Source: Sphingopyxis sp. OPL5 (GTDB lineage Bacteria; Pseudomonadota; Alphaproteobacteria; Sphingomonadales; Sphingomonadaceae). Taken from it: a stretch of 64,000 nucleotides of DNA. Within the stretch, counting starts at the first letter, position 1. Every line of letters begins with the position of its first letter. Below the pieces are notes generated by a model, which saw only the letters and a program-made list of their open reading frames with translations, did no database searches and had not been told where the DNA came from. The position numbers and the translations under genes are program-made. Below, piece after piece: positions 36,652 through 44,306 of the stretch. The stretch is taken from contig NZ_CP060725.1 of NCBI RefSeq assembly GCF_003797775.2, forward strand, positions 1,426,001 through 1,490,000, given 5' to 3'.

Positions 36652-37794
36652 TCAGCTGGCGGCGAATTTCATCAGCTTGATCGCTTCCGAATTGATGATC
36701 GCACCGCCCACCCGCTTGGTTGCATAAAAATGCACAAAGGGCTTGTTGCTGAACGGATCGCGCAGGATGCGCGTCTCGCCGCGGTCGGCGATCAAATAGC
36801 CGGCGCGGAAATTGCCGAAGGCGATCGACAGGCTGTTCGCCCCCACCGCCGGCATATCCTCGGCCTCGACCACCGGATAGCCGAGCAGCGTCGCCGCCTG
36901 CCCTTCGACCAGCCCCGGCTGCCACAAAAACGCGCCGTCGCTCGTCTTGAACTTGCGGATCCGCGCCAGCGTATCGCTGTTCATCACCCACGCCGCGCCC
37001 TGCCGGTACGGCGCGCGCAGCGCATGGACCAGCTCGACGAGCTTGTCCTGCGGGTTCGACGCCGCGAACGCCCCCGCCGCGCCCGACGCCAGATATTGCA
37101 GCGTCCCGAACGCCCGCGCGCCATCGACCTCGTTGGTCGTCGCCGCATCAAGGAAGCCCTTGGGCCGGTTCGTCCCGTTGCCGCTCACAAAAGCCGCGCC
37201 TTCGGCGACCGCGAATTCGCGCGCGATCTCGTCGGCCAGCCACCTTTCGACATCGAACATCGCATCGTCGAGCATCGCCTGGCTCGCCGCCGGATTGGCG
37301 TAAAGCTCGCCCGACGGCGGCGCGATCTCGGCAAAGCTGCGCGTTCCGGTCTCGGGCCGCGCCGCGGTCTCGCCGACCCATCCCGCCCCCGTCGCCCCGG
37401 TCGCGACCAGCTTGCGATAGCCGCTCGTCCCCGTCTGCACGACGGTCGCGATGCTACGGATCGGCGACAGCGATTTCAGCGTCGCCGCGATCGTCCCGTC
37501 GATCTCGCGCGGCACCGCATAGCCGCCCTCACCGCCCGACGCCCCCGACAGGCTCTTCATCTCCACCCCCGCGTCGATGCCGCGCCGCAGGTATCGCTCG
37601 ACAAAGGCGTCGCGCGCCGGATCGGCCGCCTTCGCCCCATCGAGCGGCAGCCGCGCCGCCGCGACAGCCTGCGCATCGACCTGCGCCTTCAGCGCCGACA
37701 CCGACGCCCGCAAATCATCGACCGCCTCCGCCGCCAACACCGCATCGAACGCCCTATCGAGCGCATCAGCCTTCACTTCGATATCCAACTCCAT
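36652..37794 (-). CDS. GTA gp5-like HK97-fold major capsid protein
   Basis: 380 residues from the ATG at 37794. An N-terminal helical scaffold-like delta domain (about residues 1-95, including a coiled coil) precedes the HK97 fold (GGYAVPREIDGTIAATLKSL; NPQDKLVELVHALRAPYRQG; WVMNSDTLARIRKFKTSDG; LGYPVVEAEDMPAV). The protease is encoded upstream, after an inserted gene. Frame intact, so head formation could still be possible. Confidence 0.93.
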   Translation of the reverse strand: MELDIEVKADALDRAFDAVLAAEAVDDLRASVSALKAQVDAQAVAAARLPLDGAKAADPARDAFVERYLRRGIDAGVEMKSLSGASGGEGGYAVPREIDGTIAATLKSLSPIRSIATVVQTGTSGYRKLVATGATGAGWVGETAARPETGTRSFAEIAPPSGELYANPAASQAMLDDAMFDVERWLADEIAREFAVAEGAAFVSGNGTNRPKGFLDAATTNEVDGARAFGTLQYLASGAAGAFAASNPQDKLVELVHALRAPYRQGAAWVMNSDTLARIRKFKTSDGAFLWQPGLVEGQAATLLGYPVVEAEDMPAVGANSLSIAFGNFRAGYLIADRGETRILRDPFSNKPFVHFYATKRVGGAIINSEAIKLMKFAAS

Positions 37795-37816
37795 GCCCGT
37801 CACTCCTTCACCGCAT

Positions 37817-37849
37817 AAAAAAAGGGCCGCTCCCGGATGGGAACGGCCC
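37817..37849 (-). terminator. intrinsic terminator inside the GTA cluster, upstream of the capsid gene
   Basis: On the minus strand an 11-bp stem (GGGCCGTTCCC/GGGAGCGGCCC, one G-T pair) with loop ATCC is followed by seven T. It lies 25 bp after the stop of the secreted-protein gene at 37875 and 23 bp before the capsid start, so it would cut transcription of the GTA operon between head-assembly and capsid genes. Confidence 0.85.
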
Positions 37850-37874
37850 GCAGCCTTCGCGAAAGACGCCGAAC

Positions 37875-38399
37875 TTACGGCGCCGATTTCCACTCCAGGT
37901 CCGAAAAGACGAAATCACCGGTCGAACAGGCGACCGTCAGTTTCACTTTGTCCCCCATCGCCGCCGGTAGCTTTGCCTTCTGGCTCCCTGCCGCCACCAA
38001 TACTTCAGACGGACCCAGCACTTGGATGCTGAAAGCAAAGGGCTTGCCGATCGCCGCAAGTTGCGGATCGCCCTTGCGCTCGGCACCAGCCACCTTGCCA
38101 CCCAGCGTCAGAGCACCCTCCTTGGCTTTGGCAACGCTGATAAAGCGCACTTCGGCGCTATTTTGACCGTCGCCCGTCTCGATACGCACCCAAGCACCGG
38201 GCGCCCATTGCGCGTCCTTGCGAAACTCGTTCGGCGTGATCGTGCCGCTGACGACCAGCCCGGCACCCGGCAGTTCGACCTCAATGGCCGAAAATCGCCC
38301 AGCGGCCGTATCGCAGCCATAGGTCATCGGCGCCGCCTGCGCCGCAGGCGCGATCGACGCCGCCAGAATCGCCGCCGAAATCACAAACAACGAACGCAT
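37875..38399 (-). CDS. secreted protein inserted between GTA protease and capsid genes
   Basis: 174 residues, in the GTA direction. Signal peptide (MRSLFVISAAILAASIAPAAQA), then a beta-rich domain with two cysteines (TYGCDTAAGRFSAIEV; KLTVACSTGDFVFSDLEW). The ATG follows the protease stop with no gap. It is followed by a strong terminator. Not a known GTA component. Confidence 0.78.
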   Translation of the reverse strand: MRSLFVISAAILAASIAPAAQAAPMTYGCDTAAGRFSAIEVELPGAGLVVSGTITPNEFRKDAQWAPGAWVRIETGDGQNSAEVRFISVAKAKEGALTLGGKVAGAERKGDPQLAAIGKPFAFSIQVLGPSEVLVAAGSQKAKLPAAMGDKVKLTVACSTGDFVFSDLEWKSAP

Positions 38400-38807
38400 C
38401 TAAGTCACTCCCCCAGCAAGTTTTCCGGGTGCGTCTTCGCATGATCTGGGGGCGCGATCCACCGCAATCACCCGCGCCAGCGCCTGCATCGGCGCCGCCA
38501 CCAAACTCACCTCCGCCAGGTCGAGCGCCAACAGTTCGCGCGGGTTCGCTCCCCGCATCGCCCGCACCCGGTACCCGAATGACAATCCCGTCAGCGCCCC
38601 GCGCGCGACCAGCGCCGCCGCGGTCGGATGCGTCACCCGCGCCACCACCCGCAGCCCGCGCGCATCCTCGACCAAGCCCTCGATCGTCCCGATCACCGCC
38701 CCGGGCCGGTGCTGCCACAACAGCGGCACCGCCCCGCCCGCCGCCAGGCTGCGCGCAAAAGCGCCGCTGCGCACGACATCGCCGCCGCGATCGACCCGGT
38801 CGAACAC
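38400..38807 (-). CDS. GTA gp4-like HK97 prohead protease
   Basis: 135 residues from a GTG at 38807 (FDRVDRGGDVVRSGAF; PLLWQHRPGAVIGTIE; RGALTGLSFGYRV; ALDLAEVSLVAAPM). The S78 protease catalytic His/Ser region is present. The family usually begins RFAGYASVFDR; those residues are encoded just upstream (RFAGYAS) but preceded by ATA instead of ATG, next to a GGGAGGGGG site. So either ATA or the internal GTG is used. It cleaves the capsid delta domain and scaffold. Confidence 0.82.
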   Translation of the reverse strand: MFDRVDRGGDVVRSGAFARSLAAGGAVPLLWQHRPGAVIGTIEGLVEDARGLRVVARVTHPTAAALVARGALTGLSFGYRVRAMRGANPRELLALDLAEVSLVAAPMQALARVIAVDRAPRSCEDAPGKLAGGVT

Positions 38808-38832
38808 CGACGCATAACCGGCGAACCTTATG

Positions 38833-38854
38833 TCCCCCTCCCGCTCGCGGGAGG
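38833..38854. repeat. short G/C palindrome between DUF6127 and protease genes
   Basis: CCCCTCCCGC-TC-GCGGGAGGGG is a 10+10 perfect palindrome. Its 3' part provides the purine run in front of the protease and adjoins the altered ATA start codon. Confidence 0.8.
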
Positions 38855-38882
38855 GGTTAGGGAGGGCATGTCAGCAACCCCC

Positions 38883-39192
38883 TCACCGCAGCAACCCCGG
38901 CAACCCCAGCTTCACCGCCAGCCCGACGACCAGCAGCGCCAGCGCGCCCGCACCGCCCAGTCGACCGCCGCCTTCCACGCGCTCGTCTTCGCGTCGCGCC
39001 ACGCCCCCAGCAGCTGCCTAAGGTCAACGATGTCATCGCGTGCCGCCGCGTCCGAGAGCCCGAGCCGCGCCAGCGCCCGCCGCGCCCTAGCTCGCTCGCC
39101 TCCTCGATCAGCGCGCGCAGCACCGCGGCATCCGAAGACGCACCCGTCCCCGCCAGCGCGACCAGCCGCGCCAACGCTTCCTCTTCATCCAT
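38883..39192 (-). pseudogene. DUF6127-family GTA protein with two frameshifts
   Basis: Begins normally (DEEEALARLVALAGTGASSD; LRALIEEASELG). Reading on needs one extra base at about 39079-39088 to give ARRALARLGLSDAAARDDIV and LRQLLGAWRDAKTSAWKAAV, and another at about 38939-38952 to give LALLVVGLAVKLGLPGLLR, a C-terminal membrane helix, before the stop at 38883-38885. All three pieces fit the DUF6127 layout of sphingomonad GTA clusters. As sequenced no full-length product is possible. Confidence 0.75.
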
Positions 39193-39204
39193 GTCGATCA
39201 CTCC

Positions 39205-39282
39205 CGTCGCCCCCGCGAAGGCGGGGGCCGCTATCGGCGTAGCGCCAGGTCGCCAGCGGCCCCCGCCTTCGCGGGGGCGACG
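39205..39282. repeat. 78-bp REP palindrome, copy b (CGTCGCCCCCGCGAAGGCGG type)
   Basis: 25-bp arms with the core CGCGAAGGCGGGGGCCG and its complement. It lies between the portal stop (39285) and the DUF6127 start (39192) and fills that gap. Confidence 0.9.
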
Positions 39283-39284
39283 CT

Positions 39285-40388
39285 TCAAACTCCCAGCAAC
39301 GCCTTCTTCTCGTCCGCCGTCAGCCAGTCCGCCGCCGACACCTCGTGCCACAGCATCATCCGTTCCTCGGTCAGCGCCGGCACCTTGTTCAGGTCGACCC
39401 GCAGCGCCGCATCGGGAAACCACCCGCGCAGCCCCTGCGCGATCCCGCCCAAAATCTTCCCCGCCAGCGGCAGCACCGTCAGCCGCCACAAAGCCCGGTT
39501 CGCTTCCTTGTAATTGGCATAGGTCGCATCGCCCGGCAGCCCGAGCAGCATCGGCGGCACCCCGAACGCCATCGCGATCTCGCGCGCCGCGCTATGTTTC
39601 AGCTCGAGGAAATCCATATCCGCCGGCGACAGCGACAGCGCCTGCCAGCGCAATCCGCCCTCCAACAGCAACGGCCGCCCCGCATTCGCCCCGCCGGCAA
39701 ACCCCTCGGCCAGCTCCTCACGCAATCTTTCGACCTGTTCGGCCGACAGCGGCACCCCCTTGTCGCCCGGATCATGGACCAGCGCCCCCGACGGCCGCGC
39801 CGCATTCTCCAGCAGCGCGCGGTTCCACCCCGTCGCGGCATTATGCGCAGCGATGGCCGCCGCCGCCGCGCCGAGGCATCCCGCACCATAATGATCGTCG
39901 AGCGGATGCGGCGCCTTCAGATGGACGACCGCGGTCCGCCCCGCGCCATCCTCGGCCGCCAGCACCGCCGCGCTACCCCCGGCCTTGTAGCGATAAGCGA
40001 CCGGCCAGCCGCGCGCATCGGCCTCGACCGTCACCCGCTCGGGGCGCAGCGCGAACAGCTCCGCCGGCGCCCCCGCGCCGTCGCCCAAAATCTGCACATA
40101 GCCATTGCCGTGCAGCAGCAACTGCGCCGCCAGCGTCTCGAGCAACCCCTGCCCGCCCGACGTCCCCGCCACCAGCGCGGCCAGCGCCGGATCGCTCGCC
40201 TCCAGCGGCGCCCCGCCGACCGCCTCGGCAACCAGTTGCACGCTGCGCCGCACGATCGGGTTCGCCAGATACCCCTCCCGCACCTGCGCCTCGAACGACA
40301 AGGGCGCGGGCGCCGACCAGCTCCCGTACACCCGCGACAAAGCGGGCCGCGCAGGATGCTGCGCGGCCTTGCGGCCAAACCAGTTCAT
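39285..40388 (-). CDS. GTA gp3-like HK97-family portal protein
   Basis: 367 residues from the ATG at 40388, which has an AGGAG site 7 nt upstream (MNWFGRKAAQ). Portal features: NPIVRRSVQLVAEAVGG, LLLHGNGYVQILGD, MAFGVPPMLLGLPGDATYAN. It forms the dodecameric DNA gate of the head. The same frame is open upstream through a repeat into the terminase gene, so a terminase-portal fusion can also be read. Intact. Confidence 0.9.
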   Translation of the reverse strand: MNWFGRKAAQHPARPALSRVYGSWSAPAPLSFEAQVREGYLANPIVRRSVQLVAEAVGGAPLEASDPALAALVAGTSGGQGLLETLAAQLLLHGNGYVQILGDGAGAPAELFALRPERVTVEADARGWPVAYRYKAGGSAAVLAAEDGAGRTAVVHLKAPHPLDDHYGAGCLGAAAAAIAAHNAATGWNRALLENAARPSGALVHDPGDKGVPLSAEQVERLREELAEGFAGGANAGRPLLLEGGLRWQALSLSPADMDFLELKHSAAREIAMAFGVPPMLLGLPGDATYANYKEANRALWRLTVLPLAGKILGGIAQGLRGWFPDAALRVDLNKVPALTEERMMLWHEVSAADWLTADEKKALLGV

Positions 40389-41858
40389 GATGTTCTCCTG
40401 ACTCGTCGCCCCCGCGAAGGCGGGGGCCGCTGTCGGCTTTGTCCAGCCGCGCCGTGTAAACCAATTGAGGCCCCTGCCTTCGCGGGGCGACGCCTGAACC
40501 CGCCGTACCCCCGGCCCCGCCGTTCCCATCCCGCGCAGCAACTCCGCCAGCGCCCACACGCACGCGTCGGCGCGATCGGGCGACCGCCCCGGCCCCGCAT
40601 AGCCGCCGCCGACCTGGAACCCGCACAGCTGGTCCTCCAGCTCCGCGAACACCCCCGCATGGACCACCTGCCCGCGCTCATAGGCCAGCGCCACGGGCTC
40701 GGCGCGCCGCGCCTTGCCGACGCTCGCGTGCACCGGCACCACCGGCAGCGAACAATCGGCCTGGCGCAGCGTGCCCGTCACCATCTCGCCGCCCATATTG
40801 CTCTCGGCGACCACCCGGTCGGCGCCCCGGCGCGCCGCCGCCGCGGCGACCGCCTGCGCCCACACGCCAGGCGACGCCTTTTCGACGCTCGCATCCTCCA
40901 GCACCGCCAGCCGCCCGTCGCGCAGCAGCGCCGCGACGACGATCCCGCACGCGTCGCCTTCGCTGGTCGCCGGCGGATCGACCCCGATCACCACCCGCAC
41001 CGGCTTGCCGACCGCATCCGCATCGACCCGGCACGCCTCGACCAGCGCGCGGCTCCACAACGCCCCCTCGACATCCTCGAGCATCTCGCCGCCCAGCTCC
41101 TGCCGCCCCAGCCGCGTCCCGCCATAGCTCGCCAGCATCGCCTCGACGAAGCTTTCGGGCAGATGCGGGTTCTCGCCCGTCCGCCCATAGGTCGGCACCA
41201 TGCCCGGCGCCGCCAGCACGCGCCGCATCGCCGCATTTGTCCGCGGCGTCGTCGTCACCAGCACCCGCGGACGCTCGCCCAGCCGCATGCCCAGCATCAG
41301 ATTGTCCCACGCCGCCGTCCCGCGCCGCCATTTCGCCAGCTCGTCGCACCACGCCGCATGATGTTCGGGCCCGCGCAATTCCTCGCCGGCTTCGGCCGAA
41401 TAGAGCATCGCCACCGCGCCGCTGTCGAACAGCAGCTCGCGCCGCCCCGCGACCCAGCGCGGCGTCTCGTGCGACCGCGCCACGGTCAGCAGCCCGCTCG
41501 GCCCCTCGATCATCACCCGCTGCCCGTCGGCGATCGTCGCCGCGACCAGCGCGATCCGCGCCCCCGGCCGATCGCGCGCCACCTCGCTCACCCATTCGGC
41601 GCCCGCCCGCGTCTTGCCGAACCCGCGCCCCGCCTGGATCAGCCAGATCCGCCAGTCCCCCGGCGGGGTACGCTGCCCGTCATTTTGGAACCCGTACCAG
41701 CGCCGGACCAGCTCGGCCTTCTGCCCCTCGGTCAGCCCGCGCAGCACATCGCGCAATTCCCTCGGTGTCAGGCTGCGCAGCCACGCGATCAGGTCGTCCG
41801 ACCGCCACTGCCGCGTGACCGCGTCGGTCGCGTCGGGGTCGGCATCGGTCAACCACAT
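40389..41858 (-). CDS. GTA gp2-like large terminase, lacking its own stop codon
   Basis: Packaging motor: Walker A AGRGFGKTRAG (residues 77-83), Walker B WCDELAKW (D172, E173), and a nuclease domain from about residue 270 (VIGVDPPA; VVAESNMGGEM; SPDRADACVWALAELLRG). The terminase part ends near residue 455. The frame then crosses the REP repeat at 40404-40492 without a stop and continues into the portal gene, giving an 857-codon open frame ending at 39285. Its start overlaps TerS by 10 bp. Confidence 0.88.
40404..40492. repeat. 89-bp REP palindrome, copy c, between terminase and portal
   Basis: Left arm CGTCGCCCCCGCGAAGGCGG is canonical. The right arm has one C fewer and A for C (CCTGCCTTCGCGGGGCGACG). 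It is read through in frame by the terminase, encoding AAPAFAGATSQENI before the portal start. Confidence 0.88.
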
Positions 41859-42412
41859 AGCGGCTCCGGCCCCTCCGGAGCCGCGCCACCCTTCGGCGGA
41901 GGAGGCGAAGGCGGCGGCAACGCCCCGCGCGCCGCACGCTGGCGCAGCACCATGCCGATCCGCTTGATCAGCGCCGCGTCGGTCTCCTCCTGCGTCGCGA
42001 CATGCCGCTCGGGCTGCCGGCGTTTCGCCGCATGCCCCTGCTGCACGCTGCGGCGATGCAGGTTGAGCAGGTTCATCGCCTGCTCCACCGTCATTTTCTC
42101 GACCGGTTCCGCACCCTCATCAAGATCGATCCCTTCGACCACCTGTAACGCACGGCGGACCAGCGCCATTTCGAGCCGTTCGTACCCGATCTCCAGCGCC
42201 GCCTGCCACTGCCGCGCAAATTCGGGATCGCGCGCGCGGAGCAGATAGGCGCTGCGCGTCGCGACCCCCGCCGCCTTGTTCGCGCGGCTGACGTTACAGC
42301 TCTGCGCCAGCTCGGCCAGGAACGCCGCGCGCTTCGCCGCCGTCCACCCGTTTTTCCGCACCGCCCGGCGCTGCAACTGCCCCTTCTGGTTCGGAATGAT
42401 TTCCTCGTCCAT
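41849..42412 (-). CDS. GTA gp1-like small terminase (TerS)
   Basis: 187 residues from the ATG at 42412 (MDEEIIPNQKGQLQRRAVRK). The N-terminal HTH (AFLAELAQSCNVSRANKAAGV) and the following helices (RDPEFARQWQAALEIGYERLEMALVRRAL) fit phage TerS. The C-terminus is Pro-rich. It recognises DNA for packaging; GTA versions are non-specific. First gene of the cluster. An upstream in-frame ATG at 42490 is less likely. Confidence 0.8.
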   Translation of the reverse strand: MDEEIIPNQKGQLQRRAVRKNGWTAAKRAAFLAELAQSCNVSRANKAAGVATRSAYLLRARDPEFARQWQAALEIGYERLEMALVRRALQVVEGIDLDEGAEPVEKMTVEQAMNLLNLHRRSVQQGHAAKRRQPERHVATQEETDAALIKRIGMVLRQRAARGALPPPSPPPPKGGAAPEGPEPLCG

Positions 42413-42498
42413 ATCGCCCGCCTCCAAAGCAAAGGGGCCGGAAAGCCCCTCCCATCGGAAGAGGCCCCGGCCCGACTCGCAATTCTGCATGATGAGAC

Positions 42499-42528
42499 AT
42501 ATGTGCCAGATCAGCGTGGCGATGTCAA
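42499..42528 (-). promoter_or_regulatory. putative sigma70-type promoter of the GTA operon
   Basis: On the minus strand TTGACA (42528-42523) and ACATAT (42504-42499) are separated by 18 nt, about 85 bp upstream of the TerS start. The preceding ATAAATAACCTATAT stretch is unusually AT-rich for this genome. Confidence 0.5.
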
Positions 42529-42593
42529 GATAAATAACCTATATGGTTCTTAGATGTCGGCGCCGGCTGATTGTCAGCCGACCTCCACGACAT

Positions 42594-42988
42594 CGTCATC
42601 CCGGGCTTGACCCGGGACCCGCCTTCCTTCTTCCAAGCGGCAAAGGCTCAAACCCGAAATCCTCGGCCAAGTCGCGCTAGGTCGGGTTCATCGCGTTGAT
42701 CAAATCATATTTCCACGGCCGCACCCACCGCTTGATGCGCTTCTCGCGCAGGATCGCGGTATCCATCGCCTCATGCCGTTCAAACCAGACGAGGCGTTTG
42801 ATGCCATAATCTTTGGTGTAACCCTCGAAGGTCTCGGTCCGATACTGGTGGATGCGCTGGACGAGGTTCGACGTGACGCCGGTGTAGAAGGTCCCGTGCG
42901 AGGACCGCGCAAGGATATAGACGCAGGGATAGCGTTCCATCGCCGCATGAAAAGACAAGGCAGGTCCCGGGTCAAGCCCGGGGTGACG
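42594..42988. repeat. inverted REP copies flanking the GIY-YIG gene
   Basis: CGTCATCCCGGGCTTGACCC at 42594-42619 and its near-exact complement ending at 42988 (arms of 26 bp) bracket the nuclease gene. Each arm is itself a palindrome around CCGGG. A separate 7+7 palindrome (CGGCTGA-TTG-TCAGCCG) lies at 42564-42580. Confidence 0.8.
42677..42940 (-). CDS. GIY-YIG nuclease-family protein
   Basis: 87 residues, a stand-alone GIY-YIG domain of the UPF0213/YhbQ type. The two signature strands are CVYILARSSHGTFYTGVTSN (VYI...YTG here), then a conserved Arg (LVQRIHQY) and a Glu (WFERHEAMDTAILREKRIKRW). The start at 42940 is uncertain: an in-frame ATG six codons upstream is also possible. It sits between inverted REP copies, downstream of the GTA. 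Confidence 0.88.
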   Translation of the reverse strand: MERYPCVYILARSSHGTFYTGVTSNLVQRIHQYRTETFEGYTKDYGIKRLVWFERHEAMDTAILREKRIKRWVRPWKYDLINAMNPT

Positions 42989-43019
42989 ACAGGGTGCGAT
43001 CCCTCTCTCCGAAACCGCC

Positions 43020-43253
43020 TTACCCCGCCGCCCGCTCCTGATTCAGCCGGAACAACCGCGCCAAAATCTCGTCATCGGAGAGCGCCCCGGCGCGCCAGTC
43101 GCCTCCCCCACCAATAAGCATCGGCGGCAGCCTGGTCCAAAACCTTGCGCGATAGGTCGCCACACGCAAGACGGTAAACGGTAGCCCTTCACCGAGAGCG
43201 CAACGCCGACCTTGACCACTCGCGTCCCGAAGGTATCCTAATGGCCGAAACAT
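43020..43253 (-). pseudogene. possible 3' remnant of a DNA methyltransferase or restriction gene
   Basis: The last 20 residues of this frame (ALSDDEILARLFRLNQERAAG, ending at 43020) resemble the C-terminal tail of sphingomonad DNA-methyltransferase/restriction genes (typical xDxEILxRLxxLNxERA). The sequence upstream of that matches nothing I recognise. It could be the end of an older restriction gene truncated when the module at 43284 arrived. Weak evidence. Confidence 0.3.
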
Positions 43254-43283
43254 CGAACCAAAGAAGCGAACCAGCGAAAAATT

Positions 43284-44306
43284 ATGGCCCGAAACGCGAC
43301 GAACCAGACTCTAAAAGCAGCGCGATCTGGAAAGAACGACGAATTCTACACAGTGCTTTCGGACATTGAGAAGGAGTTGAAGCACTATCGGCAGCATTTT
43401 GAGGGCAAGATCGTTCTTTGTAATTGCGACGATCCGCGCATTAGCAACTTCTTCCATTACTTCTCCTATAATTTCGAAAAACTGAAGCTGAAGCGGCTAA
43501 TCACTACCTGCTACAAAAATGACGACCTGGACCTATTTAGCCGCAATCAAGCCGAGCGCGCGATCTGGTTAGAGTATTTCGGCGACAAAAACGGGAATCG
43601 GGTTCCGGATGTCAAGGAAATCGGCGTAAAATATCTAGAAGGCGACGGCGATTTCCGATCGCCCGAATGCATCAGCCTATTGGAGCAGGCCGATATCGTT
43701 GTTACCAACCCGCCATTCTCGCTATTTCGCGAGCATCTCGCGCAACTGATCCGCCATAATAAGAAGTTTCTGATCATCGGCACTTGGAACGCTATTTCGT
43801 ACAAAGAGACGTTCGAACTGATGCGCGAAAACAAGCTCTGGGTCGGGATAAACAGCAACCGAAACTTCTCGGGATTTATCGTCCCGGAACACTATCCCAT
43901 GCATGGGAGCGAGGCACGGATCGATAAGGATGGGCGGCGGATCGTCTCATCGAACAACACCTGCTGGTTCACCAACATGGACAACGAGAAGCGTCACGAA
44001 CGGCTTATCCTCTATCGAAGCTACGATCCGGAAACGCATCCGAAATATGATAATTTCAACGCCATTGAAGTGTCGCGCGTGAACGACATTCCGAAGGATT
44101 ATGGCGGCACAATGGGTGTGCCGATCACGTTTTTGGACAAGTACAATCCGGAGCAATTCGAAATCGTCGGTTCCGACTATGATGTGAAGACGGGCAGACT
44201 ATCTGAACTAGTGAACGACGGTTGGACCGGCAAGGTGGATCGAGCGTACCTGAATGGTAGAAGAATGTACGCCCGTCTTTTCGTCAAATTGAGAAAGCCT
44301 GCCTAG
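43284..44306 (+). CDS. EcoRI-family adenine-specific DNA methyltransferase
   Basis: 340 residues. The catalytic motif IV is VTNPPFSLFREH (NPPF at 142-145), and the N-terminus (GKNDEFYTVLSDIEKELKHY; IVLCNCDDPRISNFF) is that of the EcoRI/RsrI methylase family, which methylates adenine in GAATTC-type sites. It would protect host DNA from the nuclease encoded next. GC content and codon use are clearly lower than in the flanks (many AAT, AAA, TAT codons), so it was probably acquired. Its TAG overlaps the start of the next gene. Confidence 0.92.
   Translation: MARNATNQTLKAARSGKNDEFYTVLSDIEKELKHYRQHFEGKIVLCNCDDPRISNFFHYFSYNFEKLKLKRLITTCYKNDDLDLFSRNQAERAIWLEYFGDKNGNRVPDVKEIGVKYLEGDGDFRSPECISLLEQADIVVTNPPFSLFREHLAQLIRHNKKFLIIGTWNAISYKETFELMRENKLWVGINSNRNFSGFIVPEHYPMHGSEARIDKDGRRIVSSNNTCWFTNMDNEKRHERLILYRSYDPETHPKYDNFNAIEVSRVNDIPKDYGGTMGVPITFLDKYNPEQFEIVGSDYDVKTGRLSELVNDGWTGKVDRAYLNGRRMYARLFVKLRKPA

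Noticed and set aside
39345..42248. Open frame of about 967 codons on the plus strand opposite terminase and portal
   Set aside because: Composition is Arg/Gln/His-rich shadow coding; terminase, portal and TerS on the minus strand explain the region.
42499..42580. Possible attachment site at the GTA edge
   Set aside because: No duplicate of the sequence at the other end (24.4 kb) and no tRNA or integrase; GTAs do not integrate.
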